Positions 25,819 through 33,856 of a stretch of DNA of 37,060 nt are shown in pieces. Below the pieces are notes generated by a model that searched no databases, was not told the origin of the DNA, and saw only the letters and a list, made by a program, of their open reading frames with translations. The stretch comes from Paracoccaceae bacterium (lineage in GTDB: Bacteria; Pseudomonadota; Alphaproteobacteria; Rhodobacterales; Rhodobacteraceae). Numbering within the stretch: the first letter of the stretch is position 1; each line of letters starts with the position of its first letter. Where the stretch lies: NCBI GenBank assembly GCA_016938875.1, contig JAFGTV010000042.1, positions 1-37,060 on the forward strand, in the 5' to 3' direction. The translations under genes and the position numbers were made by a program.

Positions 25819-26744
25819 TGCCAGACCCGTTCCAGACCGATCCCGACGTCCCCCGCGCGATGCAGCGTGTCGTGCTGGTGACCGGCGCTTCGGGGGCGGG
25901 GCGCTCGACCGCTTTGAACGTGCTGGAGGATCTGGGGTTCGAGGCGATCGACAACCTGCCGCTGTCCTTGATCCCGCGCTTGCTGGATGGTCCCCCCGCC
26001 GGGCCGCCGCTGGCGCTGGGGGTCGATACCCGGACCCGGGACTTTTCCGCCGCTGCCCTGGCCGCGTTGATCACCCGGCTTTCGTCCGGCCCGGTCGAGG
26101 CCGAGGTGCTGTATCTGGACTGTCGCCCCGAGGTGCTGCTGCGCCGGTTTTCGGAAACGCGCCGCCGCCATCCGGTGGCCCCCGCCGACAGCCCGGATCA
26201 GGGGGTGGCGCGCGAGTTGGACATCTTGATGCCGATCCGCGATCTGGCCACGATCCTGATCGACACCTCTGACCTGACCATCCACGAGTTCCGCGCCGAA
26301 ATGGCCGAGCGGTTCAGCACCGGGGCGGCGGCGCTGGCGGTCTCGCTCAATTCGTTTTCCTACAAGCGCGGTTTGCCGCACGGTCTGGACATGGCCTTTG
26401 ACTGTCGGTTCCTGCGCAATCCCCATTGGGAGCCCGCCCTGCGCAGCCTTGATGGTCGCAACCCCGCGGTGACGGCGCACGTTGCCGGGGATCCGCGCTA
26501 TGACGGCTTTCTGGACCGGGTGACCGACCTGGTGGGCTTTGTGTTGCCGGCCCACCGCGAAGAGGGGCGCTGCCATATCTCGATCGGCTTTGGCTGCACC
26601 GGGGGACAACACCGATCCGTCGCGGTGGCCGAGGCGGTGGGAAACCGGCTTGCGACCGCCGGGTGGCAGGTGTCTATAAGGCACAGAGAATTGGAACGGC
26701 GGACGCAGGGCGCGCCCGCGATGGGATCGGGAACGGGCGCGTGA
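25818..26744 (+). CDS. rapZ: RNase adapter protein RapZ-like
   Basis: The 308-residue protein belongs to the RapZ/YvcJ family, which in enterobacteria guides RNase E to a small RNA controlling amino-sugar synthesis. The N-terminal kinase-like domain has a P loop reading GASGAGRS (23-30) and [21 protein letters not shown]. The C-terminal domain ends with [20 protein letters not shown], the most conserved RapZ signature. The P-loop Lys is Arg, so nucleotide binding may be altered. Its role in alphaproteobacteria is less defined than in E. coli. It overlaps both neighbours. Confidence 0.93.
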   Translation: MPDPFQTDPDVPRAMQRVVLVTGASGAGRSTALNVLEDLGFEAIDNLPLSLIPRLLDGPPAGPPLALGVDTRTRDFSAAALAALITRLSSGPVEAEVLYLDCRPEVLLRRFSETRRRHPVAPADSPDQGVARELDILMPIRDLATILIDTSDLTIHEFRAEMAERFSTGAAALAVSLNSFSYKRGLPHGLDMAFDCRFLRNPHWEPALRSLDGRNPAVTAHVAGDPRYDGFLDRVTDLVGFVLPAHREEGRCHISIGFGCTGGQHRSVAVAEAVGNRLATAGWQVSIRHRELERRTQGAPAMGSGTGA

Positions 26745-27133
26745 TCGGCATCGTGATCGTCGCACATGGTGGATTGGCGCGGGAATATCTTGCGGCGGTC
26801 GAACATGTGGTGGGCCATCAGCCGGGAATGCGCGCGATTTCGATCGGGCCCGATGACGACCGCGCCGCCAAGCAGGCAGAGATCTGCCGCGCCGCGGATG
26901 CGGTGGACGAGGGGCAGGGCGTGGTCGTGGTGACCGACATGTTCGGCGGTTCGCCCTCGAACCTGTCGATCCGGGCCTGCACCCCGACCGACCGCAAGAT
27001 CCTTTATGGGGCGAACCTGCCGATGCTGATCAAGCTGGCCAAGTCCCGCAACATGAGCGTGCCCGACGCCGCCGCCCGCGCCCTGATCGCCGGGCGGAAA
27101 TATATCGACAGCTTTGACGCTGATGGATTGTGA
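26741..27133 (+). CDS. PTS EIIA component, mannose (EIIA-Man) type
   Basis: The 130-residue phosphocarrier receives phosphate from HPr on His9 in [14 protein letters not shown]. The second signature [17 protein letters not shown] matches the EIIA-Man family. No EIIB, EIIC or EIID transporter genes are nearby, so it probably has a regulatory role, as in other alphaproteobacterial incomplete PTS systems. The start is the GTG at 26741, overlapping the rapZ stop as GTGA; an in-frame start at 26663 lies inside rapZ and is rejected. Confidence 0.9.
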   Translation: MIGIVIVAHGGLAREYLAAVEHVVGHQPGMRAISIGPDDDRAAKQAEICRAADAVDEGQGVVVVTDMFGGSPSNLSIRACTPTDRKILYGANLPMLIKLAKSRNMSVPDAAARALIAGRKYIDSFDADGL

Positions 27134-27146
27134 AAAGAGGCCGAGG

Positions 27147-27425
27147 ATGAGTGACAGCGTGACCCGCAGCCTGGAGATCGTGAATGAAAAGGGCCTGCAT
27201 GCGCGCGCCTCGGCGAAATTCGTCGAATGCGTCGAGGGTTTTGATGCCCGGGCCGAGGTCAGCCGCGATGGGCAGAGCGCAGAGGGGGACTCGATCATGG
27301 GGCTTTTGATGCTGGCGGCCTCAAAGGGAACGACGATCGAGGTCACGACCCGCGGCCCCGAGGCCCCGCAATTGGCCGCCGCGCTGGAACGCCTGGTGGC
27401 CGCGCGTTTCGGCGAAGACATGTAG
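27147..27425 (+). CDS. ptsH: HPr phosphocarrier protein
   Basis: The 92-residue protein carries phosphate from enzyme I on His18 in EKGLHARASAKF. The regulatory Ser49 lies in EGDSIMGLLMLAASKGT, the site for HprK. The ATG at 27147 follows GAGG with correct spacing, 13 bp after the EIIA stop; an upstream start at 27114 lies inside the EIIA gene. Enzyme I (ptsI or ptsP) is not in the window and must be encoded elsewhere. Confidence 0.95.
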   Translation: MSDSVTRSLEIVNEKGLHARASAKFVECVEGFDARAEVSRDGQSAEGDSIMGLLMLAASKGTTIEVTTRGPEAPQLAAALERLVAARFGEDM

Positions 27426-27443
27426 CCGGGGCCCCCGGGGACA

Positions 27444-28352
27444 ATGCAGGTGGAAACCCCATCCCGCACGCAGGCCGCCGGTCCACAGGGCCGCGCCGAG
27501 TTGGCCGGGCAGGGCGACGGCAGCCTTTTGGCCGAACAGCCCTATGACGGGCGGCGGCTGTCCTATGCCAACACGTTTTCCAACCCGCTTCAGGTGCGCA
27601 GCATCCAGGCGATGGAGCTGTTGACCGGCAAGCTGACGCTGTTGCGCCGAATTCGCCGGTTCGAGGCCTTGGGCGTGCCCGACGGCCAGGCGTTCTGGAA
27701 ACAGGCGCTTTTGGTGATGGGGATCGACCTGCGCACGCCGGATGTGCAACTGGCCAACATCCCTGCGACAGGGCCGCTGGTGATCGTGGCCAACCATCCC
27801 CATGGTCTGGTCGACGGGATGGTGTTGGCCGAATTGGTGGGGCGGGTGCGCACCGACTACAAGATCCTGACCCGCTCGCTGCTGACCGGTGTGGGCGAGA
27901 TCGAGCGGTTCATGATCCCGGTCCCGTTCCCGCACGAGGATGGCGCCCTGGCCAAGAACCTGGAGATGCGCCGCCAGGCGATGGACCATCTGGCCGGGGG
28001 CGGCGCGATCGTGCTGTTTCCGTCGGGGGTCGTGGCGTCCTCTGCAACCATGTTCGGCCCCGCGATCGAGGCCGAGTGGAACCCCTTTACCGCCAAGCTG
28101 ATCCAACGCTCTGCCGCCGAGGTGGTTCCGATCCGCTTTCCCGGTTCCAATTCGCGTTGGTATCAGATGGCCAACCGGATTTCGCCGACCCTGCGGCAGG
28201 GGCTGTTGCTGCACGAGGTTGTGCATGCGTTGAACCGGCCCCAGGCGCCGATCGTGGGCCCCCGCATCGGCCGCGACACCATCGAGGCCTGGGCCGGCGA
28301 TCCGCGCGGGTTTGTCGCCTGGTTGAGACAGCGCACCCTTGCGCTGACCTGA
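27444..28352 (+). CDS. Lysophospholipid acyltransferase family (PlsC-like) protein
   Basis: The 302-residue protein is predicted to acylate a glycerolipid-type substrate. The catalytic block is VIVANHPHGLVDGMVLAELVG (motif I variant N-H-P-x-G-x-x-D-G), followed by RFMIPVPFPHED and a motif III-like GGAIVLFPSGVVA. The first ~40 residues are hydrophilic and low-complexity, so the true start could lie downstream of 27444. The substrate is unknown, and similar proteins act on ornithine lipids or phospholipids. It follows ptsH by 18 bp and is probably the last gene of the chvI operon. Confidence 0.82.
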   Translation: MQVETPSRTQAAGPQGRAELAGQGDGSLLAEQPYDGRRLSYANTFSNPLQVRSIQAMELLTGKLTLLRRIRRFEALGVPDGQAFWKQALLVMGIDLRTPDVQLANIPATGPLVIVANHPHGLVDGMVLAELVGRVRTDYKILTRSLLTGVGEIERFMIPVPFPHEDGALAKNLEMRRQAMDHLAGGGAIVLFPSGVVASSATMFGPAIEAEWNPFTAKLIQRSAAEVVPIRFPGSNSRWYQMANRISPTLRQGLLLHEVVHALNRPQAPIVGPRIGRDTIEAWAGDPRGFVAWLRQRTLALT

Positions 28353-28406
28353 CCGCCCCCGAATTCCGGGCCTGCGGCGCGGGCCTTTGGTGCCTCGGGC
28401 CGGTTT

Positions 28407-28429
28407 GGGTATCGGGACCAAGAAGACGC
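28407..28429 (+). repeat. Post-gene element, copy 4 (downstream of the acyltransferase)
   Basis: The core is GGGTATCGGGACCAAGAAGA (28407-28426), 54 nt after the stop codon. A hairpin follows directly. Confidence 0.45.
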
Positions 28430-28459
28430 CGCGAGGGCCCCCATGTCCCCATCGCGGCG
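28427..28459. terminator. Hairpin between the acyltransferase gene and hbd
   Basis: CGCCGCGA (28427-28434) and TCGCGGCG (28452-28459) are perfect 8-bp arms with a 17-nt GC-rich loop between two convergent genes. No T run is present. Confidence 0.5.
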
Positions 28460-28469
28460 CTCGGCCGCT

Positions 28470-29345
28470 CTAGCGGGTGGGCACCGGGACTTCGCCGCGA
28501 TAGTCGTAAAAGCCGCGCCCGGTCTTGCGGCCCAGCCAGCCGGCCTCGACATATTTGGTCAGCAGCGGGCAGGGGCGGTATTTGGTGTCGGCCAGCCCCT
28601 CGTGCAGGACGTTCATGATCGCCAGACAGGTGTCCAGCCCGATGAAGTCGGCCAGTTCCAGCGGCCCCATCGGATGGTTCGCGCCCAGCTTCATCGACTC
28701 GTCGATCGACTTCACGTTGCCGACGCCCTCGTACAGGGTATAGACCGCCTCGTTGATCATCGGCATCAGGATGCGGTTGACGATAAAGGCGGGGAAATCC
28801 TCGGCCGATGCGGCGGTCTTGCCCAGCTTTTCGACCACCTTGTGCAGTGCGGTATAGGTCGGCTCGTCCGTGGCGATGCCACGGATCAGCTCCACCAGCT
28901 GCATCACCGGCACCGGGTTCATGAAGTGAAACCCCATGAATTTTTCAGGCCGGTCTGTCCGGCTGGCCAGGCGCGTGATCGAGATCGACGAGGTGTTCGA
29001 TGTCAGGATCGTCTCGGGTTTCAGGTGGGGCTGAAGATCCTCGAAAATCGCGGTCTTGACGGTTTCGCGTTCGGTCGCGGCCTCGATGATCAGGTCGGTC
29101 TGGCCCAGATCGGTCAGCGTCGTGGTGGTCGAGATACGCGCCAGCGCCGCCGCCTTGTCCGCCTCGGAGATCTTGTCGCGGCTGACCTGGCGATCCATGT
29201 TCTTGGCAATCAGGGCAAGTGCGCGTCCCAGCGCATCGACCGATATGTCGTTTAGCACCACATCATAGCCTGCAAGCGCGAAGACATGGGCGATGCCATT
29301 GCCCATCTGGCCTGCGCCGACCACCCCGACCGTCTTGATATCCAT
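28470..29345 (-). CDS. hbd: 3-hydroxybutyryl-CoA dehydrogenase
   Basis: The 291-residue enzyme oxidises or forms 3-hydroxybutyryl-CoA using NAD(P). The Rossmann motif is VGVVGAGQMGNGIAHVFA (6-23), with the family blocks SNTSSISITRLA, GFHFMNPVPVMQLVELIRG (catalytic His) and FPAFIVNRILMPMINEA, and the end GRKTGRGFYDY. The length matches single-domain Hbd. Upstream on the same strand, after the DUF6473 gene, are etfBA. It fits the acetoacetyl-CoA reduction steps feeding polyhydroxybutyrate or the ethylmalonyl-CoA pathway; the preferred cofactor is not resolved. GAGGGA lies about 8 nt before the ATG. Confidence 0.93.
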   Translation of the reverse strand: MDIKTVGVVGAGQMGNGIAHVFALAGYDVVLNDISVDALGRALALIAKNMDRQVSRDKISEADKAAALARISTTTTLTDLGQTDLIIEAATERETVKTAIFEDLQPHLKPETILTSNTSSISITRLASRTDRPEKFMGFHFMNPVPVMQLVELIRGIATDEPTYTALHKVVEKLGKTAASAEDFPAFIVNRILMPMINEAVYTLYEGVGNVKSIDESMKLGANHPMGPLELADFIGLDTCLAIMNVLHEGLADTKYRPCPLLTKYVEAGWLGRKTGRGFYDYRGEVPVPTR

Positions 29346-29411
29346 ATGGGTTCCCTCGCGCCTTTGAGGCGACCTTAAGGTGCGGTCCGGGCCGCGCGCA
29401 AGGGGCTTGGG

Positions 29412-30308
29412 ATGTCTAAAATGCCACCTTTAGCAACTTGGAAACCCGGTGCGGTCACCCTCTGGCTGGGTGAGTCGAAAATGCGAGTGGGTGAAATGAC
29501 TTTTGCCAATCCGGGCGCCGGGGCCCTGAGCTATTTCCCGTGCCGATACGGAAATTCCAAATTGCTGTTCCGGGGGCCCAAGCGGGCGCTGGACCGGCCC
29601 TATTGCGCCATGATCGGCGGGACCGAAACCTATGGGCGGTTCGTTGCCAGACCTTTCCCCAAGCTTGTCGAGGATGACCTTGGGCTGGCGATGGTGAACC
29701 TGGGCTGTGTGAACGCCGGGTTGGATGTCTTTGTCAACGATACCGCAGTGGCCGATGTGGCGGCCGGGGCCGCGGTGACGGTGGTTCAGGCGATGGGCGC
29801 GCAGAACATGTCGAACCGGTTTTACATGGTGCATCCACGCCGCAACGACCGCTTTCTGCGGGCTTCGGCGATGCTCAAGGCGCTGTATCCAGGGGTCGAT
29901 TTCACCGAGTTCCATTTTACCCGCCACATGTTGGGCGCGCTCAAGTCCCACTCTGCCACGGCGTTCGAAATCGTGGTGGCAGAGTTGCAGATGGCCTGGC
30001 AGGCGCGGATGCGGATGCTGGCCGTGCGCATGCCGGGGGAAAAGATCCTGCTATGGCTGTCCGCCGGTCCAGCGGACGTTCTGGGCGAAGAGCCGTTGTT
30101 CATTACCCCGCATATGCTGGACACGGTGCGCCCCTATTTCAGCCGCGTGGTCGAGGTGCGCGCCAGCCCCGCGGCCCTGAAAGAGGGCACCGAAGGCATG
30201 ATCTTTTCCGAGATGGACGCCCACGCCGCCGCGGCCTTGCCCGGCCCGGCGGTGCATCGCGAGATCGCTGATGCCCTGACCCCGGTGCTGCGCGACCTGG
30301 CATTGTGA
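29412..30308 (+). CDS. DUF6473 family protein
   Basis: The protein has 298 residues from the ATG at 29412. The core GAGALSYFPCRYGNSKLLFRGPKRALDRPYCAMIGGTETYGRF, then VNLGCVNAGLDVFVND, is the recognisable opening of DUF6473, a Rhodobacterales family of unknown function, possibly a GDSL-like or sulfotransferase-type fold (uncertain). Homologs I recall start just before this core, so the ATG at 29496 (MTFANPGAG) may be the real start, giving 270 residues. The 29412 start has AAGGGG upstream and 29496 has no good RBS, so both stay open. A terminator follows the stop codon. Confidence 0.8.
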   Translation: MSKMPPLATWKPGAVTLWLGESKMRVGEMTFANPGAGALSYFPCRYGNSKLLFRGPKRALDRPYCAMIGGTETYGRFVARPFPKLVEDDLGLAMVNLGCVNAGLDVFVNDTAVADVAAGAAVTVVQAMGAQNMSNRFYMVHPRRNDRFLRASAMLKALYPGVDFTEFHFTRHMLGALKSHSATAFEIVVAELQMAWQARMRMLAVRMPGEKILLWLSAGPADVLGEEPLFITPHMLDTVRPYFSRVVEVRASPAALKEGTEGMIFSEMDAHAAAALPGPAVHREIADALTPVLRDLAL

Positions 30309-30324
30309 GGCGGGCGGGATACAG

Positions 30325-30349
30325 AAAGGCCCGCCAGGGGCGGGCCTTT
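30325..30349. terminator. Bidirectional terminator between the DUF6473 gene and etfA
   Basis: AAAGGCCCGCC (30325-30335) and GGCGGGCCTTT (30339-30349) form a perfect 11-bp stem with a 3-nt loop between convergent genes. It resembles the terminator at 20970. Confidence 0.8.
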
Positions 30350-30387
30350 CCGGGTCACGGTATCGGTCGCGGCGGCGTGGCCGGCGG

Positions 30388-31314
30388 TCAGAGCTTTTCG
30401 ATCAGGTCGGGCACGGCGTCGAACAGGTCCGCCACCAGTCCGTAATCGGCAACCTGGAAGATCGGCGCCTCTTCGTCCTTGTTGATGGCCACGATGACCT
30501 TGGAATCCTTCATCCCCGCCAGGTGCTGGATCGCACCAGAGATGCCAACGGCGATATAAAGCTCGGGCGCGACGACCTTGCCGGTCTGGCCCACCTGCCA
30601 ATCGTTCGGCGCATAGCCCGAATCGACCGCGGCGCGCGAGGCGCCGACCGCGGCGCCCCGTTTGTCCGCCAGCTTCTCGATCAGGTGGAAATCCTCTTCG
30701 GATCCGACCCCGCGTCCGCCCGACACGATCACGTCGGCCGAGGTCAGTTCCGGCCGGTCGCTTTCGGCGGCGGTGTCCTTGACCCATTCCGACAGGCCCG
30801 GGTTGGCGGCGGCGGCCACATCCTCGACCGGGGCGGCGGCGCCTTCGCCCGCGGCCTCGAAGGTCGAGGTGCGGATCGTCAGCACCTTCTTGGCGTCCGC
30901 GGTCTTGACCGTCTGAACCGCGTTACCGGCATAGATCGGACGATCGAAGGTATCGGCATCCACCACGCCCACGATATCGGTGATCACCATCACATCCAGC
31001 AGCGCGGCAACGCGGGGCATGATGTTCTTGGCGTCCGTCGTGGCAGGGGCCGCGATATGCGTATAGTCCCCGGCCAGCGACACGATCAGGTCGGCGGTGG
31101 GCTCGGCCAGGCGGTGGCCATAGATCGCATCCTCGGCGCACAGCACCTTGGCCACACCGTCGATTTTCGCGGCGGCGGCGGCGGCATCCTTGGCATGGGC
31201 CCCGCAGCACAGCGCGGTAACCTCACCCAAGCCCCTGATGGCGGTCACGGCCTTGGCGGTGGCGTCCAGTTGCAACGCCCCCCCCGAGACCTCGGCAAGA
31301 AGAAGAACGGCCAT
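30388..31314 (-). CDS. etfA: Electron transfer flavoprotein, alpha subunit
   Basis: The 308-residue alpha subunit holds the FAD of the ETF heterodimer that takes electrons from acyl-CoA dehydrogenases to ETF-quinone oxidoreductase. The C-terminal FAD domain shows [66 protein letters not shown] and [22 protein letters not shown], the standard ETF-alpha signature. The start at 31314 is one base after the etfB stop. A partner in this window is Mcd, which needs ETF. Confidence 0.96.
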   Translation of the reverse strand: MAVLLLAEVSGGALQLDATAKAVTAIRGLGEVTALCCGAHAKDAAAAAAKIDGVAKVLCAEDAIYGHRLAEPTADLIVSLAGDYTHIAAPATTDAKNIMPRVAALLDVMVITDIVGVVDADTFDRPIYAGNAVQTVKTADAKKVLTIRTSTFEAAGEGAAAPVEDVAAAANPGLSEWVKDTAAESDRPELTSADVIVSGGRGVGSEEDFHLIEKLADKRGAAVGASRAAVDSGYAPNDWQVGQTGKVVAPELYIAVGISGAIQHLAGMKDSKVIVAINKDEEAPIFQVADYGLVADLFDAVPDLIEKL

Positions 31315-31315
31315 C

Positions 31316-32077
31316 TTACAGCACCCCCGCTTCGTCTTTGAGTTTCGCGATCAGCTCGTCGACCGAGGCGACCTTGACACCGGCCTGGCGCTCGCGCGGT
31401 TCGGCGGTTTTCAGCACGCTCAGCCGCGGCGTGACATCCACGCCGTAATCGGCGGGCGTCTTTTCATCCAGCGGCTTTTTCTTGGCCTTCATGATGTTGG
31501 GCAGCGACGCATAGCGCGGCTCGTTCAGGCGCAGATCGACGGTGACGATGGCGGGCATCTTGACCTTGATCGTTTGCAGGCCGCCGTCCACTTCGCGGGT
31601 GACCAGGGCATGATCGCCCTCGATGTCCAGACCCGAGGCAAAGGTGCCCTGCGACCAGCCCAGCAGCGCCGCCAGCATCTGGCCGGTGGCGTTCATGTCG
31701 TTGTCGATCGCCTGTTTGCCAGCCAGCACCAGGCCGGGCTGTTCCTCGTCGATCACCGCCTTCAGCAGCTTGGCGACGGCCAGCGGCTCGATGTCGTCAT
31801 GGACGTTTTCGGCGGCGACGATCAGGATCGCGCGATCCGCCCCCATCGCCAGCGCCGTGCGCAGGGTTTCCTGGGCCTGTTTGACGCCGATCGAAACGGC
31901 GACGATTTCCTCGGCCTTGCCGGCCTCGCGCAGACGGATCGCCTCTTCCACGGCGATCTCGTCGAACGGGTTCATCGACATCTTGACGTTGGCGAGATCG
32001 ACCCCCGTGCCGTCCGCTTTGACGCGAACCTTCACGTTGTAGTCGATCACGCGTTTTACAGGCACAAGAACCTTCAT
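31316..32077 (-). CDS. etfB: Electron transfer flavoprotein, beta subunit
   Basis: The 253-residue beta subunit binds AMP and docks to dehydrogenases. It begins [19 protein letters not shown] and contains [18 protein letters not shown] and the conserved loop [24 protein letters not shown], then [37 protein letters not shown], the recognition loop and signature of ETF-beta. AAGGAG lies about 10 nt before the ATG at 32077. It is the first gene of the etfBA pair, 212 bp after the cobalamin adenosyltransferase gene on the same strand. Confidence 0.96.
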   Translation of the reverse strand: MKVLVPVKRVIDYNVKVRVKADGTGVDLANVKMSMNPFDEIAVEEAIRLREAGKAEEIVAVSIGVKQAQETLRTALAMGADRAILIVAAENVHDDIEPLAVAKLLKAVIDEEQPGLVLAGKQAIDNDMNATGQMLAALLGWSQGTFASGLDIEGDHALVTREVDGGLQTIKVKMPAIVTVDLRLNEPRYASLPNIMKAKKKPLDEKTPADYGVDVTPRLSVLKTAEPRERQAGVKVASVDELIAKLKDEAGVL

Positions 32078-32236
32078 CTGCGTGTCTCTCCTTTGTCGGG
32101 CCCGGCAAGGTGCGGGGCCGTTCAGTCGCTGGCCAACGTGTTAGCGGGTCTGAAACCGGGAAAACAGATCAAAATCGCCGCGACAGGAAGTTTCGACGCC
32201 GCGTTTCCCGCTTTTCGATTGTTGCGCAGGGGATTC

Positions 32237-32274
32237 GCGCGCCCGGCGGCCGATGGTGGCGGGCCGGGGCGCGC
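32237..32274 (-). terminator. Hairpin downstream of the cob(I)alamin adenosyltransferase gene
   Basis: GCGCGCCC (32237-32244) and GGGCGCGC (32267-32274) form a perfect 8-bp stem about 15 nt after the stop codon at 32290. There is no T run, so it may only stabilise the mRNA end. Confidence 0.35.
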
Positions 32275-32289
32275 AGTTTGCGCCGCGCT

Positions 32290-32862
32290 TCAGCGGGTCG
32301 AGCCGGGAACCCACAACACGTCGGATTTGCCGTTGTCGTTGGCGACCCGCGAGGCAACGAAAAACCAGTCCGACAAACGATTGAGGTATTTCACCGCCAG
32401 CGGGTTGACCGATTCCATCGTGGCCAGTTCGACCGTCTCACGCTCGGCCCGGCGGGTGACGGTGCGGCACAGGTGCAGGTACGCGGACAGCGCCGATCCC
32501 CCGGGCAGGGTAAAGCTGCGCAAGGGTTCCAGATTGGCGTTCATCGCGTCGATCTCGGCCTCCAGCCGGGCCACCTGCGAGGCGGCGATGCGCAGCGGCG
32601 GATGCTTGGCCTCGGCGTCCTTGTGCAGGTCGGGCCGGCACAGGTCCGCGCCCATGTCGAAAAGGTCGTGCTGGATCGCGGCCAGTTGCGCGTCCATCTC
32701 GCCGCTGGCGTGTTGCCGGGCCAGGCCGACGGTGGCGTTGGCCTCGTCCACGGTGCCATAGGCGGTGACGCGCATGCCGTGTTTGGCCACGCGGCTGCCA
32801 TCGCCCAGCGCGGTTTCGCCGTGGTCCCCGGTTTTGGTGTAGATCTTGTTCAATACGACCAT
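32290..32862 (-). CDS. Cob(I)alamin adenosyltransferase (PduO type)
   Basis: The 190-residue enzyme adenosylates cob(I)alamin to make adenosylcobalamin. It shows the PduO-type N-terminal block KIYTKTGDHGETALGDGSRVAKH (about 6-28), YGTVDEANATVGLAR, an LPGGSALSAYLHLCRTVTRRAER helix and the end VKYLNRLSDWFFVASRVAND; the ATP-binding Arg/Asp residues lie in these segments. The ATG at 32862 is preceded by a GGAGC. The product is the cofactor of ethylmalonyl-CoA and methylmalonyl-CoA mutases, so its place next to etfBA and hbd fits acetate or propionate assimilation, as inference. Confidence 0.92.
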   Translation of the reverse strand: MVVLNKIYTKTGDHGETALGDGSRVAKHGMRVTAYGTVDEANATVGLARQHASGEMDAQLAAIQHDLFDMGADLCRPDLHKDAEAKHPPLRIAASQVARLEAEIDAMNANLEPLRSFTLPGGSALSAYLHLCRTVTRRAERETVELATMESVNPLAVKYLNRLSDWFFVASRVANDNGKSDVLWVPGSTR

Positions 32863-32975
32863 GGGTGCTCCAATTCTGTGGGTCCAAGAGGGTTTGCGCG
32901 CGGGCGGCGCGGGATCGCGGGTTTGCCCTGTTGGTCGCGAAATAGCTGTATCCGCCGCAAAAGCGAACCCGAAAG

Positions 32976-33806
32976 TCAGCCTTTCGCGATGATCCAGTCC
33001 AGTGCGGCGGTCGGCAGCAGCCGACGCAACAGGCCCATCGCATGGGTGGGTGTCGTGACGTAGTAGCGGGCCCGGGGGCGGGGCGACTCCAGGGCGTGGA
33101 TCAGTTTGGCGCTGACCGCCGCAGGGGGCAGTTCGAACCGGTCGGGTGCGCGATCCTGATACAGCCGCTTGCGCAGCGAGGTGCGATATTGGGCGGCCCG
33201 GGGGCTGGCCTGCCAGTCGATCCAGCGTTCGAAATGGGGGATCGAGTTGACGCGGATTTTCGACGTGACGGGCCCCGGTTCGATCAGGATGATGTCAATG
33301 GGTGTGTCGCGCATTTCCAGCCGCAAAACATCGGTCAGCCCCTCCAGCGCATATTTCGTGGCCACGTAGGCCCCGCGCCACGTCATCGGCACCAGCCCCA
33401 GCACCGAGGAGCAGTTGACGATCCGCCCATGGCCCTGCGCGCGCATCACAGGGATCACGCGGGCGGTCAGGTCATGCACGCCGAACAGATTGGTCTCAAA
33501 GATTTCACGCAATGCGCCGCGCGGCAGGTCCTCGACCGCGCCGGGGCAGGCAAAGGCGCCGTTGTTGTAAAGCGCATCCAGCGTGCCGCCGGTGCGCGAC
33601 AGGGTTTCCGCGACCGCCTGCGCGATGCTGGCCTCATCGGCGTAATCCAGCACAAAGCTTTCCAGCCCCTCGTCGCGCAGCCGGGCGCAATCGGCCTCGG
33701 CCCGGCAGGTGGCAAAGACGCGCCAGCCGCGCGCCGCCAGCGCATGCGCCGCGTCATAGCCGATGCCCGACGAACACCCGGTGACAAGAACCGATCTTTG
33801 CGCCAT
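32976..33806 (-). CDS. Short-chain dehydrogenase/reductase
   Basis: The 276-residue oxidoreductase has the classical SDR plan: cofactor loop [23 protein letters not shown] (5-27), [16 protein letters not shown] (the NNAG-like strand, here NNGA), the catalytic Ser/Tyr/Lys in [27 protein letters not shown] (Y-x-x-x-K as YVATK), and [11 protein letters not shown]. The substrate is unknown. The ATG at 33806 is preferred over a TTG 15 codons upstream, which lies across the parC start region. It is divergent from parC and precedes the adenosyltransferase on the same strand. Confidence 0.88.
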   Translation of the reverse strand: MAQRSVLVTGCSSGIGYDAAHALAARGWRVFATCRAEADCARLRDEGLESFVLDYADEASIAQAVAETLSRTGGTLDALYNNGAFACPGAVEDLPRGALREIFETNLFGVHDLTARVIPVMRAQGHGRIVNCSSVLGLVPMTWRGAYVATKYALEGLTDVLRLEMRDTPIDIILIEPGPVTSKIRVNSIPHFERWIDWQASPRAAQYRTSLRKRLYQDRAPDRFELPPAAVSAKLIHALESPRPRARYYVTTPTHAMGLLRRLLPTAALDWIIAKG

Positions 33807-33856
33807 GCCCTCATTCGCCTCTGGACCGTGATTTGCCGCCGCTTTACACAATATCC

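Noticed and set aside
32140-32146. GTTAGCG upstream of etfB, similar to the pckA repeat
   Set aside because: Only 7 of the 15 bases match and it occurs once, so it is expected by chance.
32863-32975. Possible small gene between the adenosyltransferase and SDR genes
   Set aside because: I read the 113 bp and found no frame with a start, RBS and plausible membrane or conserved sequence.
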